The notes beneath the pieces are model-generated. The model saw nothing but the letters and a program-made list of their open reading frames with translations, was not told the DNA's origin and did no database searches. From NCBI GenBank assembly GCA_018907035.1, contig JACCIC010000014.1, forward strand, positions 686,501-750,500: DNA of 64,000 bases, in the 5' to 3' direction. Of this stretch, positions 1-11,000 are shown piece by piece (within the stretch, counting starts at the first letter, position 1; each line of letters opens with the position of its first letter). Origin of the DNA: Sycobia sp. Sy_11. Lineage: Eukaryota > Arthropoda > Insecta > Hymenoptera > Epichrysomallidae. The position numbers and the translations under genes are program-made.

Positions 1-389
1 ATAATAGAATGTAACAACATCAAAATTTTTGCCGACCGCAGGATTTCAATGAAACGAGAATTTTCATTATATTCACATCAATAATTATTGGTTACGTAGA
101 CCGATTTTCCGGTTACTGTTTTCTTTATTATATGAATTATTCGAATTCTATATATGATTATAGTGAACATTTTTTAAATTCCAATCAGTTTTTTTTTTAT
201 AGAAGATTTTTCTCGCTTCATGAAATACATACACAATACTTTTGAAAACTGTTAAAGTAAAAAAAGCTCGTATGTACCTATATATATATTATATATGTAT
301 ATATAACCTCTACTTTCGAGCGAAAAAGAAGTATAATATACCCTGTATAAAGCCCCTAATCAATCTCACTCTGAGCTCTTCGATATATG

Positions 390-393
<4 letters not shown>

Positions 394-441
<48 letters not shown>
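394..441. repeat. (TA)n, 3' side of the 49-nt exon
   Basis: About 24 uninterrupted AT units. Its edge is 49 nt from the exon in the downstream intron. It is self-complementary and can pair with the similar tract on the other side of the exon. Confidence 0.95.
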
Positions 442-445
<4 letters not shown>

Positions 446-484
446 CGAGTAAGTTTTTATCTCTCTCGTGAAACAAAAGTTTTT

Positions 485-490
485 ACTTAC
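485..490 (-). promoter_or_regulatory. 5' splice site of the 49-nt exon
   Basis: GTAAGT directly after AGCC on the minus strand. A GT four bases earlier (GTAGCC) is a poorer donor and would break the family exon length. Confidence 0.8.
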
Positions 491-539
491 GGCTACGGTT
501 CTCGCTGTCGGCGGGCTTCATCTGGATTGGATGGAGTTT
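491..539 (-). CDS. CELF: CELF/Bruno RNA-binding protein, RRM1-RRM2 linker exon (49 nt)
   Basis: This is the next coding exon of the same gene. It starts in phase 0 after a TTTCAG acceptor (540-545) and ends before GTAAGT (490-485). It encodes KLHPIQMKPADSENRS plus one base (C) of the next codon. PIQMKPADSE is a hallmark of CELF/Bruno proteins: the last beta strand of RRM1 and the start of the linker to RRM2. The 49-nt length is that of the family's corresponding small exon, and phase continuity with the 83-nt exon (codon-complete end, phase-0 start) supports direct joining. Two things are odd. The exon opens with Lys-Leu-His where family members usually have Met-His-His, and the trailing base is C rather than the G that a following Glu or Ala codon would need. 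It lies between two (TA)n tracts, each about 50 nt away. Skipping it would shift the frame. Confidence 0.92.
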
Positions 540-565
540 CTGAAACAAGGAGAAAAAAAATTGAG
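540..565 (-). promoter_or_regulatory. 3' splice site of the 49-nt exon
   Basis: On the minus strand a pyrimidine tract with eight consecutive T is followed by CTCCTTGTTTCAG. Good acceptor. Confidence 0.8.
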
Positions 566-587
566 AAATAAACTTTGCTTTTTATTT

Positions 588-590
<3 letters not shown>

Positions 591-641
<51 letters not shown>
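591..641. repeat. (TA)n, 5' side of the 49-nt exon
   Basis: About 25 TA units, starting 51 nt from the exon edge in the upstream intron. It mirrors the tract at 394-441. Confidence 0.95.
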
Positions 642-643
<2 letters not shown>

Positions 644-724
644 CATATCAGATGCATTCGTGTTGGCCAAGCTTTGCGCTACGTTAAAATCATATCATTC
701 CGTACGGATTTGATGAAGTTCGCG

Positions 725-740
725 TATATTATATATATAT

Positions 741-788
<48 letters not shown>

Positions 789-806
789 CTATATATATGT
801 ATATGA
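725..806. repeat. Interrupted (TA)n
   Basis: AT repeat with ATACATACAT and ACACCT interruptions. Confidence 0.9.
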
Positions 807-1295
807 TTTAATATTTCACATAATACAATGATCGTTAAATGAGCAATTAATCAATAAGGTGATACGTTTCGAAAGCATTCAACTAAATAATAATAAGAAT
901 AATGTTAAGAAAACAAAATTATTATGAAATTTTAATGAAATCTAATAAAAAAAATCTCATTCTTATGAAATTTTTTATTAGACAGCTATTGGGAGATTAC
1001 TAATGTGTCGTAAATTCAATGAGAAATTTGATAATTTTATTTATCCTCATTTTATTAAGTATTCTGATATCTTTGTTACCGTTGGGATTGTGAAATGGCT
1101 CAAGTATAATGATTTCGCTAGTATCGTCGTCATGAAATCAGCAGGCAAAAAAAATCTTTACACTTATCGATCTACGGATGAGCCTAATAAATAATACAGT
1201 CGCACGTATATACGTATCGCTTAATTGTAACTGTTTTAATTGTTTATAATATCAATTTTTATTACTTGTTCTTACTACTTGTTCAATATACTCTG

Positions 1296-1299
<4 letters not shown>
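807..1299. other. AT-rich intronic stretch, nothing recognised
   Basis: An open frame of 63 codons at 1003-1194 (plus) shows no recognisable motif and has ordinary AT-rich composition. I do not call it a gene. Confidence 0.6.

Positions 1300-1349
<50 letters not shown>
1300..1349. repeat. (GA)25
   Basis: Uninterrupted GA run; (UC)n in the CELF pre-mRNA. Confidence 0.95.
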
Positions 1350-1352
<3 letters not shown>

Positions 1353-1479
1353 CAGGCTTCACAATCATCCCGTCGAATGATATATCGCACAGGCTCATCC
1401 CCTTCTATAAATTTACCATGCACACGCGTATAGACGTATATGCATATATACGTAGACGTCAGTGCACCGGTGCGCACAG

Positions 1480-2040
1480 GGGAACTAGGTTAATCGGAAT
1501 TCAGGCGTGCGTCGGTATATCCCCGCGAGGTCACGCTGTCCCTTTCCTACATACATACATACATATATATTCGGTCACGACGGGCGGACGCTAGGTAAGT
1601 CTCGCATAAGATTCTTATCGCCGGACGTTCATCGTGGATGTCTGTAAGTATACGCGGCTTTCATTGTCTCGTCGCATACGCGTATCGCAGTCATTCGCGT
1701 TGACGACGAGTTACCGGTAAACAACCTCTCTCAATTTGCAGGGACCGTACTACGGACTCCTCGCTCGCTCCGCGCTAATCCCTGGATAATTCGTGCGATG
1801 GCGATCGCACGACACACCGATCGACGAATCGATCGGATCGTCCCGTCGTCGACGCGCCACCGAGATCGGGCGAACGGGCCTATATAAATCTCGGGGATTC
1901 GATTGCAAATTGGGCTACTCCGTAGGGATTTTTTTCTCGCTTTATTTTCGCGATCCCATTCGAGGACGTAAATTGAGCGCGCGCGCGCTCGCGTGTGAAG
2001 CCGCGAATTCAAAAAAAGATCGGAATCTTGGTGGCTAATC
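1480..2040. other. CpG-rich block
   Basis: Visibly richer in G+C and CpG than its surroundings, with many CGA/TCG words and a short ATAC repeat (1549-1566). Overlapping open frames on both strands at 1731-2038 are composition effects. No exon was recognised. Confidence 0.5.
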
Positions 2041-2678
2041 GAACGTTTGTAAACACTGCTACGTCTTTGATTAATGTAATTGGTGGAGAGTGTTTTATTT
2101 TCGTTCTGTTTTCTCGACTGTCGTCGAAAGGCATATTTTGTAAATACAGCCTGTAATTAATTGCTTTAGATCTACGCGCATTTTTACTAAAAACAGTCTG
2201 GGAAAAATGAGTATTCGCTACGAAATTCGGAAATTTTACCGATGCATAGCGATCGCTAGGAATTTATTTGGTGTCATTTTTAATTTATCGATCTTTATGA
2301 AAGTTTTAAATCACTGTTCATTATATTCACCGAACAACAGATAAAAAATAATTTAATTTTATCACACATGAAAAACTAACAGTTCGGTGAACTAACAAAA
2401 AAAAAAAAAAAAGGAACTATTTCCATTCCGGGTTAACTTCTGTACGGAACAACGGCACAAAATATATAAAAATTCTACATTTCCGCCAAGTTTCAGATGG
2501 ATTGCCCAATTATTTTCCGACAATGGAATTTCATCTTTTTTTCCATCTTTCTTTTCTAAAAAGAAATTTTTTGCCCCGTTTTCTCTGACAGTCGTTAACA
2601 CGGATCGATGAAAGCTAAATTCGAGAATTCCAAATGAAAAAGAAGAGGAAGGGGTAAAATCGAATCAACAGAAAAAAC

Positions 2679-2728
<50 letters not shown>

Positions 2729-3360
2729 AAATATATGGAAAGTCTAAGAAATTTGAATTTCAAAGATATAATACGCATGAGTGCTGTGCTTATGAATTTG
2801 ATTCATTTTCTCTAAATGATCAATACTCATAATATTGTTATAGTAATATTTTTTCGTTCATCCCTGGCTATTCTCATACTTATGCAGATAGCCGAAGCTT
2901 TTCAAATAAATAATAAATACTTGCAGAAATTTTAATTCGCTCGCTTTTCTTTTTTGGTAAGATATTATCCTTAATTAGAATATCACATCAATTTCATTAC
3001 ATTCTTATCTTCCCCGAAGATAGTTCGTTATATTTTTATTTGATCTATATACGGTTTAATTTAGATGCAGATTCGTAAGACGGACGCCGCGATTCAGCTC
3101 AGCCTTGTACTCGGCATCAGTTCCATTTTACAAATGTGAAAAACAGTTGTTTGTTTTTCTTTTTTATTGCGCACGTCTTCTCTGCGCCCGAATGCTTAAA
3201 AGTGATCGTAAGCGGCGTATTTTAGAACAGTTGCATTTTGATGAGGCAAGAGTCGTCTCGCCGAATGCGAAGAAATTTAAATTATTCGTTTATTTACTCA
3301 TTTACCTTACGTATCGATACATTATCGTCGCAACAAGTACACTTCTTTGAGATCTGAATA
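2041..3360. other. AT-rich intronic stretch with one (TA)n
   Basis: Mostly AT-rich single-copy sequence with a (TA)n at 2680-2725 and A/T runs (for example 2398-2412). No coding or RNA gene recognised. Confidence 0.6.
2680..2725. repeat. (TA)n
   Basis: AT run with one ATAC interruption near its start. Confidence 0.95.
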
Positions 3361-3679
3361 TTGCGCGTTAATCGAGTTGAAAATTATGCCATTTCCATTT
3401 TCCCCCCCGTTCCTTCGGGACTCGAATCCCATTCATTAGAACGCACCGCATCGACGCGCTATCGAACGCGCGCGCAGACAGGCCGCGCGCATTGCTTTTA
3501 CGTATACAAATGCATCGCCGGGTTGGAGGGTATGGAGGGGGGCGGGAGGCGGCGCTCGTAAAGCGAGCGCAAGAGGTGTTAAGAGAAGGATTTCCCGTGT
3601 GAAAAAGGAGAGAGGGGCACTTTACAACGCGGCCGTGAAAATCAATACGACACGCGGGACTTACACCGCTGCACCTATT

Positions 3680-3712
3680 CTATATATATATATATATATA
3701 TACACACACTTC
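3680..3712. repeat. (TA)n grading into (CA)n
   Basis: Compound dinucleotide repeat. Confidence 0.85.
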
Positions 3713-3883
3713 GGACACAATTCATCCCGGCGATGGCCTACACTTCTCTCCCCTCCCCCAATCTCTCGCTGTCTTTTCTCCCACGCGGCAACGAGCGCAT
3801 ACCGTCCTCGCAATACAGATTCATTTCACGTATACTACGGCACGTCCACGGAATGAAGAAAAAGTGATGAAAGGGGGGAGGCG

Positions 3884-3903
3884 TCTCTCTCTCTCTCTCT
3901 CTC
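3884..3903. repeat. (CT)10
   Basis: CT run. Together with the GA tract at 4031-4061 it forms a potential inverted pair. Confidence 0.85.
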
Positions 3904-4030
3904 ATTCTCTCGGGCTCTCGACGGAATATATCGGGCAGAGGGCCGTAAAAATTTGCATAGATCTTTTTTTCCAACGCGCTCGCGGAAGAAGCCGGCGATG
4001 GAGGAGGATGTATGAGAGAACTCGACGAGT

Positions 4031-4061
<31 letters not shown>
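4031..4061. repeat. (GA)n
   Basis: GA run with one AAAG interruption. Confidence 0.9.
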
Positions 4062-4065
<4 letters not shown>

Positions 4066-4161
4066 GAAAGGATGGGGTGAGGGTGGGGGAGAAAGCGAGG
4101 AACCCAGATCTTGCCGGGCACGTCCGAGCGAGCCGGCCCCGAACGAATGGCGTATATATAC

Positions 4162-4163
<2 letters not shown>

Positions 4164-4199
<36 letters not shown>
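4164..4199. repeat. (TA)18
   Basis: TA run in a GC-rich, microsatellite-dense block (3361-4860). Read-through of this block produces a 321-codon open frame at 3864-4829 made largely of repeat-encoded Arg-Glu and Tyr-Ile runs. That frame is not a gene. Confidence 0.9.
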
Positions 4200-4202
<3 letters not shown>

Positions 4203-4326
4203 TGCGCTAGACGGAGGACGTGTATTAGGTGGAGAGGGAGACGGAGAAAGAGAGAAGGGTACTTGAATGAGAGGTACACGGTCCCCGTATATATACTTTG
4301 CGTGCCGGACGAGCGTCTCGAGGCGA

Positions 4327-4328
<2 letters not shown>

Positions 4329-4371
<43 letters not shown>
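4329..4371. repeat. (GA)21
   Basis: Uninterrupted GA run. Confidence 0.95.
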
Positions 4372-4374
<3 letters not shown>

Positions 4375-4645
4375 CGAGAGAAAGAGCGGGTAACTCGCGC
4401 GAAACTCGCGGCTTTTTCCGTAGCGTTCGGTTCGTATATTACCCGTATGTATGTATTTCTTTATGGCTCGAAAGACTTGGCATTTTTTTTTTATTTTTTT
4501 TTCTTTTGTTTCGCGTTAACTTCGGTCGTAACAAAATCACGCGGACGCTAAATTCCCGCTCGTGCCCTGGGCTCGCGTCCGCAAACAGCCGAGCTCTCGC
4601 GAAGGAGTGCGAAATTGGCGTGTTCGGCGCGCACACATACGTGTG

Positions 4646-4690
4646 CGTATGTATGTACGTACGTACGTACGTATGTATGTATGTATGTAT
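4646..4690. repeat. Tetranucleotide (GTAT)/(GTAC) repeat
   Basis: Blocks of GTAT flank a core of self-complementary ACGT units, giving a nearly symmetrical array. Confidence 0.85.
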
Positions 4691-4860
4691 GAATGTGCAC
4701 ACCATCTTGCATACACGCACACGCATACATAGACACAAATCCGTGGTTTACGATGTAAACGCGCTTATGCGAGTGCATATCCTGGGTGTGCGAGCGCTCG
4801 CGCCTCCGTGTTCCTGCGCGAAACAGTAGCTATTTGGAAATGCGCGGCAAAGTGTAGAAT

Positions 4861-5611
4861 CGCGTGCTCGTAATGTTGCTGGTACAGCGGTGGATAAGGC
4901 GTAGGGCGCCGTTAATTGGTGTAAAGGAAGCTGTATCGGTTGAGCAACGCAAGCCAACGAACGAAGCGGATATCGCGGCTGATTGTTCGGCGTTTTCATT
5001 TCACGGACATAGCAACGATGATTATATATGTACCGCGTATAACGTCATTTATTTGCGAACAATTTGCGAACAACAACCACTTTATTGTACGAACAATAAC
5101 ATTTTTTTTTTTTTTATACGAGAATAACTTTTAGAATTCGTTTCGATAATATTAGAAATCGTATAAAGTTATTTAATACCCTTTGAAAAAAATGTTTCCT
5201 CGGATTAACTCATAACTAATTAGCATAATACTAATACTTGTTAATTTACGTAAAAAATTATAATAATTTATGCGCTTTTTTACGAGTAACGTTCAGATAA
5301 ACATATCTTTCTAAATCAAAAGATAAAATTATTATGATTGAAGCTCAGTCAGCCGATTCATTCATAGAGCGTAAGAAAAAAAATTTCTAAAATTTCACAA
5401 ACACGAACGGCCGTTATTATTTACGAGAAATCATCTTTCACAGTCGACCTTTTTTCACGATTTCTTATTTATTTCTATCTCATAAATAATGTACTCACAT
5501 TTATGAGAATGTAATACAAAGGAAAATCTTCGAAAATTAGTTGCACCAAGACCATTTTAGATAAATAAAGTAGTCATGTCCTTGCTACATGTATTTGTTT
5601 ATGTTTTGAAA
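4861..5611. other. AT-rich intronic stretch, nothing recognised
   Basis: Single-copy AT-rich DNA with short A/T runs. Small open frames at 4864-5134 carry no recognisable motif. Confidence 0.55.
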
Positions 5612-5684
5612 TTTTTTTTTCCATACGTTCTAGGATTAGCTCGTCCGAGACCCTACTCACTGAGCCAACCATGATGGCCTTAGC
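5612..5684 (-). mobile_element. tRNA-derived SINE-like fragment
   Basis: On the minus strand GGCCATC is followed by TGGCTCAGTGAGTAGG (5667-5652), a close match to the RNA polymerase III A box / tRNA D arm. Next comes an anticodon-arm-like CTCGGAC..TCCTAG. Where a B box / T arm would be expected there is instead a run of A (5620-5612). This looks like the 5' head of a tRNA-derived SINE, truncated or rearranged before its B box. It is not an intact tRNA. Confidence 0.4.
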
Positions 5685-6062
5685 AAAACGTACATTTTAA
5701 TTATAAAAATTTTTTTCTACATCTGTACGTACCGTTCATTTTATCCAAATGCAGCCGTTACGAGAGAATAAACGTTTTTCGTTTTTTTTTCTTCTTAAGA
5801 CAGTTTTCATGATTTCATTAAGTTAAACAAGAACTTTGAAGATTGAGAAAACAAAAAAAAAAAACAACCAATCAAAGGTGACATCTCATTAAGATATATA
5901 GGTTTTGGAATGTTTTGGAGTATTGTAAAGTCATGAAACTTATCATGGATCGAAGTTCAATTACTATAGTTGTCCTTATTAGTTACAGTTCTCGTTTCAT
6001 TTGATCATACTATCAATAGTCAAATTTTGCATTCTCGTCCTGCAATCAAACATGCGTTTCAC

Positions 6063-6108
6063 GTGTGTGTGCGCGCGCGTGTGTGTGTGTGTACGCGCGC
6101 CTGCCTGT
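6063..6108. repeat. GT/GC alternating purine-pyrimidine tract
   Basis: GTGTGT and GCGCGC segments interleaved; a potential Z-DNA former at the start of a CpG-rich block (6050-6420). Confidence 0.8.
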
Positions 6109-6444
6109 GTGTGTCTCCATTTCTTCCAGCGCGCGGCACAAAGCCGCGTTGTTCCTTTGGCCGACGAGCTAATCACATCCTCCCCTCCCCACCCCTACCA
6201 CTAAGCGCTCGTAAGTGCAGCCCCATCCTATTGTGCATTTTCCGCGAGTGGCTCGATTATACAGAGCGCGGAATATGCGCCCTGTCCCTTAAGCCGCGAC
6301 GACGACCTGCCCCCGCGGAAAATTTACCGACAATGCGGCCAATCAGGCCCGTCGAGCCGATTATAATCCGCGCCCTGCCGTCGAGGCATTACAGCTCGAC
6401 GGGGATTTTGCGTTGAATGAGGAGGACCCACTGGCTTTGGAGCA

Positions 6445-6446
<2 letters not shown>

Positions 6447-6494
<48 letters not shown>
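6447..6494. repeat. (TA)24
   Basis: First of two long TA tracts 86 nt apart. Confidence 0.95.
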
Positions 6495-6497
<3 letters not shown>

Positions 6498-6577
6498 TGC
6501 ACACACATCCATAAAAATCATACATGTTGTCATTGGTATTCGATCAGAATAAAACTATTATGCTCTGCATTACTCGC

Positions 6578-6580
<3 letters not shown>

Positions 6581-6631
<51 letters not shown>
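6581..6631. repeat. (TA)25
   Basis: Second tract of the pair. The two can pair with each other as RNA or single-stranded DNA. Confidence 0.95.
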
Positions 6632-6634
<3 letters not shown>

Positions 6635-6639
6635 ATAAC

Positions 6640-7440
6640 TGTTGCAGAACATTTTGACATATTGTTCATGTTTTAGATTTCTTAACTGATAAAATAAGGA
6701 AAATTTTTTATAGTGGAAAATCAGTTTCTAATATGTAAGAGACATTCAATGTATCGTTGTACAACGTAGCATTTATACGTGTAGGCATATGAATTATACG
6801 TTTAACTCAATCCAAGCAATGGAGTGACGCAAAAATTAAAGGGAAAAAAAGGAATCATTTGAAAATATTCATAAGAAATGATTGCGCGAGTATGTTTGAT
6901 TTTAAAGTAAAACGATTTTTTACGAAGTGTGAATTTATTTTTCTCGAGGCAAGAATAAATTTTCTATACTTGACTCAACGGAAGTTTCTTTTGAAAATGG
7001 ATCTGAAGTGAAAGACAACTTTTTAGGGAAACAAAAGACTTTTAAGAAAGCAACCAAGGATTATAATAAGACACTAGTGACAAAAGTACTTTCCAATAGA
7101 AAGTATAATGATTGGAATGGACTATATAGATGTCGAGAGCAATTTTGAATAATAATTCAGCAAAGTCAAACAAAGTTACACAAACAAATTATATCAGTGA
7201 AATTGAATCTTAAATTCACTGATATCTAATCTAATCCTGATTAATATTACTTATATTAAATAAAAGTAAATATTTATTCAAAAAGCTTGTTTTTTGTACA
7301 AAAGAAAATGTAATCTGTTTTTTTACATACATGAAAGACAGTTTACAGTCAAAAAGTAAAAAAAAAAGCTAGTCAATATATCAAATATCTGTTTATTTTT
7401 TAATAGAAAGTACTAAAATATGTACAGAAATAAGGTATGG
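6640..7440. other. AT-rich intronic stretch, nothing recognised
   Basis: Single-copy AT-rich sequence with stops in all frames and no repeat or RNA recognised. Confidence 0.6.
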
Positions 7441-7605
7441 ATTTTTCGTTTGGGTAAATAATTGTCGAGAGACAGAGTGAACCGAACGGAATTCGGCAAC
7501 GTGGCCGCGAGCGTAAAAAGCGAAACAGCGACGAAAAGGGTTGGGGGAAAAAAACGAAAATTGGCGTGGAAAACAAGCAGTTTTCAGAGCGAAAGAGTGG
7601 GGAAG

Positions 7606-7662
<57 letters not shown>

Positions 7663-8440
7663 AGAGGGGGGGATGGAGAAATGTCGGGCACGCATTGCGC
7701 GGGTTTACAATGAGTCGCGCGAATCAGAGCGGAAATCGCGCTTCGTCGTCGCAGGAGGTGCGCTCGATCCATTTCCCGTGCGCGTCGCCCAAAAAGTTTT
7801 CACTCGCCCCTCGGCGAGCTGGATTGTCGGTGGGGTGGGGGGGGGGAGGAGATGCGGACGACAGCTGATTCGTTTGCCGTTTCTCGGGGCAACGCTGTAT
7901 GGATTTGACGGCGGGGGGGGGGGGCGTGGGCTGGAAAAAAAAATTGCCCGTCCGCCCGAGGGTTGCGCCACAGCGTTGGCGGCCGTATGACGCGATCTCT
8001 TCCCATCTCTCCTCCTCGCCCCCGCGCCGCTCCAACACCTTTTTCAGCGATTCTTTTTCCCAGCCCCCGGAGGCACCGCGCGAACAATATATATGTATAT
8101 AATTGGAGGCGCCGCGGTGTTTTGCCGATTTCCGACGGCGCAGTTACCCGGGGTACTGCTGCGACGCGCGTATTATCCGATCATTTTTTGGTGTACTAGG
8201 AGGAAATCCAAACGTTGCAGCTACCTATAGGACGAATATTGCTTCCCCCCCCCCTATTCCGCCGGTGCAAATTCTTTTACAGAGTAGAACGGCCGGACTG
8301 TCCTGCTTTTCCACTTACTTTGAAAAAATGAAAGCGCTGCCACGAAGAGACTCTAGGCCCGTGCTTTTGAGGGGGGACGGGGGTGGCTTACGTTTTGCTC
8401 CACAAGTGTCTCTCGGTCTTTGAGGAAGGCTCGCTCAAGT
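7441..8440. other. CpG-rich block with G runs
   Basis: GC-rich segment holding a (GA)n tract and long G runs (7839-7847, 7913-7922). Several overlapping open frames exist on both strands, but their products are low-complexity and none resembles a known protein. Confidence 0.5.
7611..7659. repeat. (GA)24
   Basis: Uninterrupted AG run. Confidence 0.95.
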
Positions 8441-8750
8441 CTCCCTTCTGACGAAAGGCAGACAAGCCATTTTGAGAACAAATGAGAATCAGAAGGTACT
8501 TAAGAGGATCGATGAGTACCAGGGAGGATGATAAAAAGTTAGACTGGATGATAAGTCGAAGAGCATTTGTACCTGGATTTTCATCGGTCCTCTTGAATTA
8601 TTTTATCTGCTTATCTGCTTTCGTAATCTCAGACTCTGTAATCTTATTTATTATTTATTATTCAGCCCGAAGTAGATGAAAATAATCATTGAAGATCGTG
8701 TTGAATAATTATACCAGATTGTGGTAAAATTTAACAGTACTTTGCGGATT

Positions 8751-8871
8751 AAATTAATAAATATTTTTATCGGCCTTACAGTCTTTATGCAACAGTCTAA
8801 TCTATACTCCTATAACGACAGTCAGATTGTCCTTGTTTATATTTATACCCACGTAGAATCTGAAATGCAAT
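8751..8871 (+). repeat. Short repeat family, segment B
   Basis: Contains GACAGTCAGATTGTCCTTG (8817-8835). The 29 nt at 8817-8845 match the reverse complement of 55463-55491 with two differences. The match continues patchily on both sides (CAGTCTTTAT at 8779-8788; AGAATCTGAAAT at 8855-8866). Confidence 0.6.
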
Positions 8872-9022
8872 TGCTATTAAAAAATAAACTAAAAAATTTA
8901 ATTTAATTAAAAATAAAATAAGCTGCATTCATTCATCTTTGGTTCGGTTCATCAACCGGTTCATCTTTCAGGACTAAATTCGGTTTATATATTTAAGGTC
9001 AATTTAAATCTAAGATATTGGT

Positions 9023-9055
9023 GGCAGTCAGGTTGTGTTTCACTAACATAGAATA
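9023..9055 (+). repeat. Short repeat family, segment A
   Basis: GGCAGTCAGGTTGT..ACTAACATAGAATA. Matches 55322-55354 in the same orientation with three differences in 33 nt. Confidence 0.65.
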
Positions 9056-9212
9056 ATATAAGAATATATAAATTTGTTATTTTATTTTTTAATAGTAATT
9101 CCATTTCATATACTACGTGGGTAACTATGATGATATCATTACTAACCGATGATTATATTCGAATAGCATATTATTGTATAAAAATTGCGAAACATCGTTA
9201 AAAAGTATCGAT

Positions 9213-9250
9213 TAATTTAATTCACAACAGTCGACATTAGTACAATTTCT
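9213..9250 (+). repeat. Short repeat family, segment C
   Basis: AATTTAATTCA.AACAGTCGA.AT.AGTACAATTT also occurs at 55550-55585 in the same orientation with about three differences. Confidence 0.6.
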
Positions 9251-9399
9251 AAAGTAATTTGCGGAAGATTTCGCGACAACTGGGATTAAGCAAGCTTTCG
9301 ACGCAAGTCGACAAACTGAAATTTTAATTTTTTCCCAAATTTTCGAGAATGCCAATGGTCGTGAATTTCGATGGAATTCAAGTAAATCGCAGAATTGTA

Positions 9400-9830
9400 G
9401 TAGCAACATAATGGCGAGCGTCCGCGTATCCGCGTATATCCTCGCACCCCGCAACGAGGCGGCCACGGCGACTCGATCAGTTCCCATTGAGCTTCACACG
9501 GCCGCCGATACCGCTTTCATTATCATCTCGGTCATTCCGCGCGCCCGGGCCCCCCTCCCCCCTCCCGCCGCCAGCCGTCCGCGGTGCATAAATCTTCGCG
9601 GGCATGCAGCCCGGTGCATCGTCAATTGTACACAGGACCGTGCTGTCGCGTACGCGTGTACGTCGGCTTCTCTATCATTCTCGCGGCGCGAAGGTGCGAA
9701 TCGGGTAAATTCGCGGTTGTGCGAGTAAGACCCGCTTCGCGTCTCGAAGCCCTGCCCCCCCCCCAGAAACGGCGTAATCGCTATTTCGGTGACTCGACGA
9801 AATTACAGGGCCGTGGGACGAGCGCGAGGG
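9400..9830. other. CpG-rich block
   Basis: GC-rich, CpG-dense; open frames on both strands without recognisable domains. Confidence 0.45.
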
Positions 9831-9886
9831 ATTGGGATAAGACATTTATGGATAGATAGAAAGATATCTGTATTTATTTCTATTTA

Positions 9887-9888
<2 letters not shown>

Positions 9889-9939
<51 letters not shown>
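9889..9939. repeat. (TA)25
   Basis: Uninterrupted TA run. Confidence 0.95.
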
Positions 9940-9940
<1 letters not shown>

Positions 9941-10440
9941 CAATAAAAAGAGTCACCATTGATGTATCCTAAATGAATAAAATCTTCATAAATATAGTTG
10001 TAAAGTAAGTTATAATCAGATCAATATGATAGGTATAGTTGCACAAGTATTAACAATCGTAAATATTTCTTTGTTTCGTAGCACACAAATAGTTTCCATA
10101 ATTCAAAAAATATTCAATATAATTTTACGATAAAACGACTAGATTAAAGTAAATTTTTTTGCATAGGTAGATCTTTTCTTAATTTAAGAAAATGGTTTAC
10201 TTACTATATAATCAGAAAATATTCAGTTGATGATAGAGGATTTTCTTTTTAATTATAGAAATAACCTAAAGAAAACAAGGTATTTCCATAACTACAAAGA
10301 AACATAAATATATAAAATATAAGCAGAACATTTCGAACACTTATCGATCAATAGAAGGTAAAATAAAATCAGTTCAATCATTGCTCAACTACGAAGGGAC
10401 AATATAAAATAAATAAACAAAGAGTAGGAGAAAATTTACC
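9940..10440. other. AT-rich intronic stretch, nothing recognised
   Basis: No open frame, repeat or RNA recognised. Confidence 0.6.
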
Positions 10441-11000
10441 GGAGTGTATCTTTTCCCTTCAATTTGTCTGATTTCAATTTGTCGATAGTCGAGGCCAGAT
10501 TACGAAATACAATGAGAATCAGATTGTGAATAAGAGATCAACGCAGATCCGCGAGCACGTCTTATACTTACCCAAAGTCGACGGGATCGCATCGAACGTT
10601 TCGGCCGGATGACGGCGCGAAATACTGGCGTCCCAGGCTCGGTCGTCCGATCCCCGCTCTTTTTAACGGGCCCGTTAAAACGCGCGCGCGGACGGGAATT
10701 TCCGATACTATAACTTATATATAACAGCACGACTAATCTACATGGATGTAGGAGCGGTCGTTTATCCCGCGCGGACGTCGTCGAGGCGATAAAAATTGCA
10801 CGTGATCCCCCCCCCCACCGGGGGTAAGGATAGGCAGGAGGGGGGGGGAATATAAGAGAGTTTATCGTTCGGCTGTAGGGTGCGTGAAGGATTTAGTCGG
10901 GCGTTGTCGCCGGCCGCCGCGATTTTTCCCCAAACCTGCCGTATGAGACGTGTAAAAGCTTCCCGTGTCCCGATGATCGATGAGTCCGATGGCGGACTGG
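10441..11000. other. CpG-rich block with C and G runs
   Basis: Holds a C run (10807-10815) followed by a G run (10839-10848), able to form a GC hairpin or G-quadruplex-like structure. No exon recognised. Confidence 0.45.

Larger units (their letters stand above)
1..490 (-). other. CELF: Start of the intron after the 49-nt CELF exon
   Basis: The intron begins with GTAAGT at 490 and continues out of the window. The next family exon would open RRM2 (Arg-Lys-Leu-Phe and so on). No such code is seen between 490 and 1, which is AT-rich and contains one long (TA)n tract. Confidence 0.75.

Noticed and set aside
3864..4829. 321-codon open frame on the plus strand
   Set aside because: Runs through (CT), (GA) and (TA) microsatellites; the product is mostly Arg-Glu and Tyr-Ile repeats with no domain.
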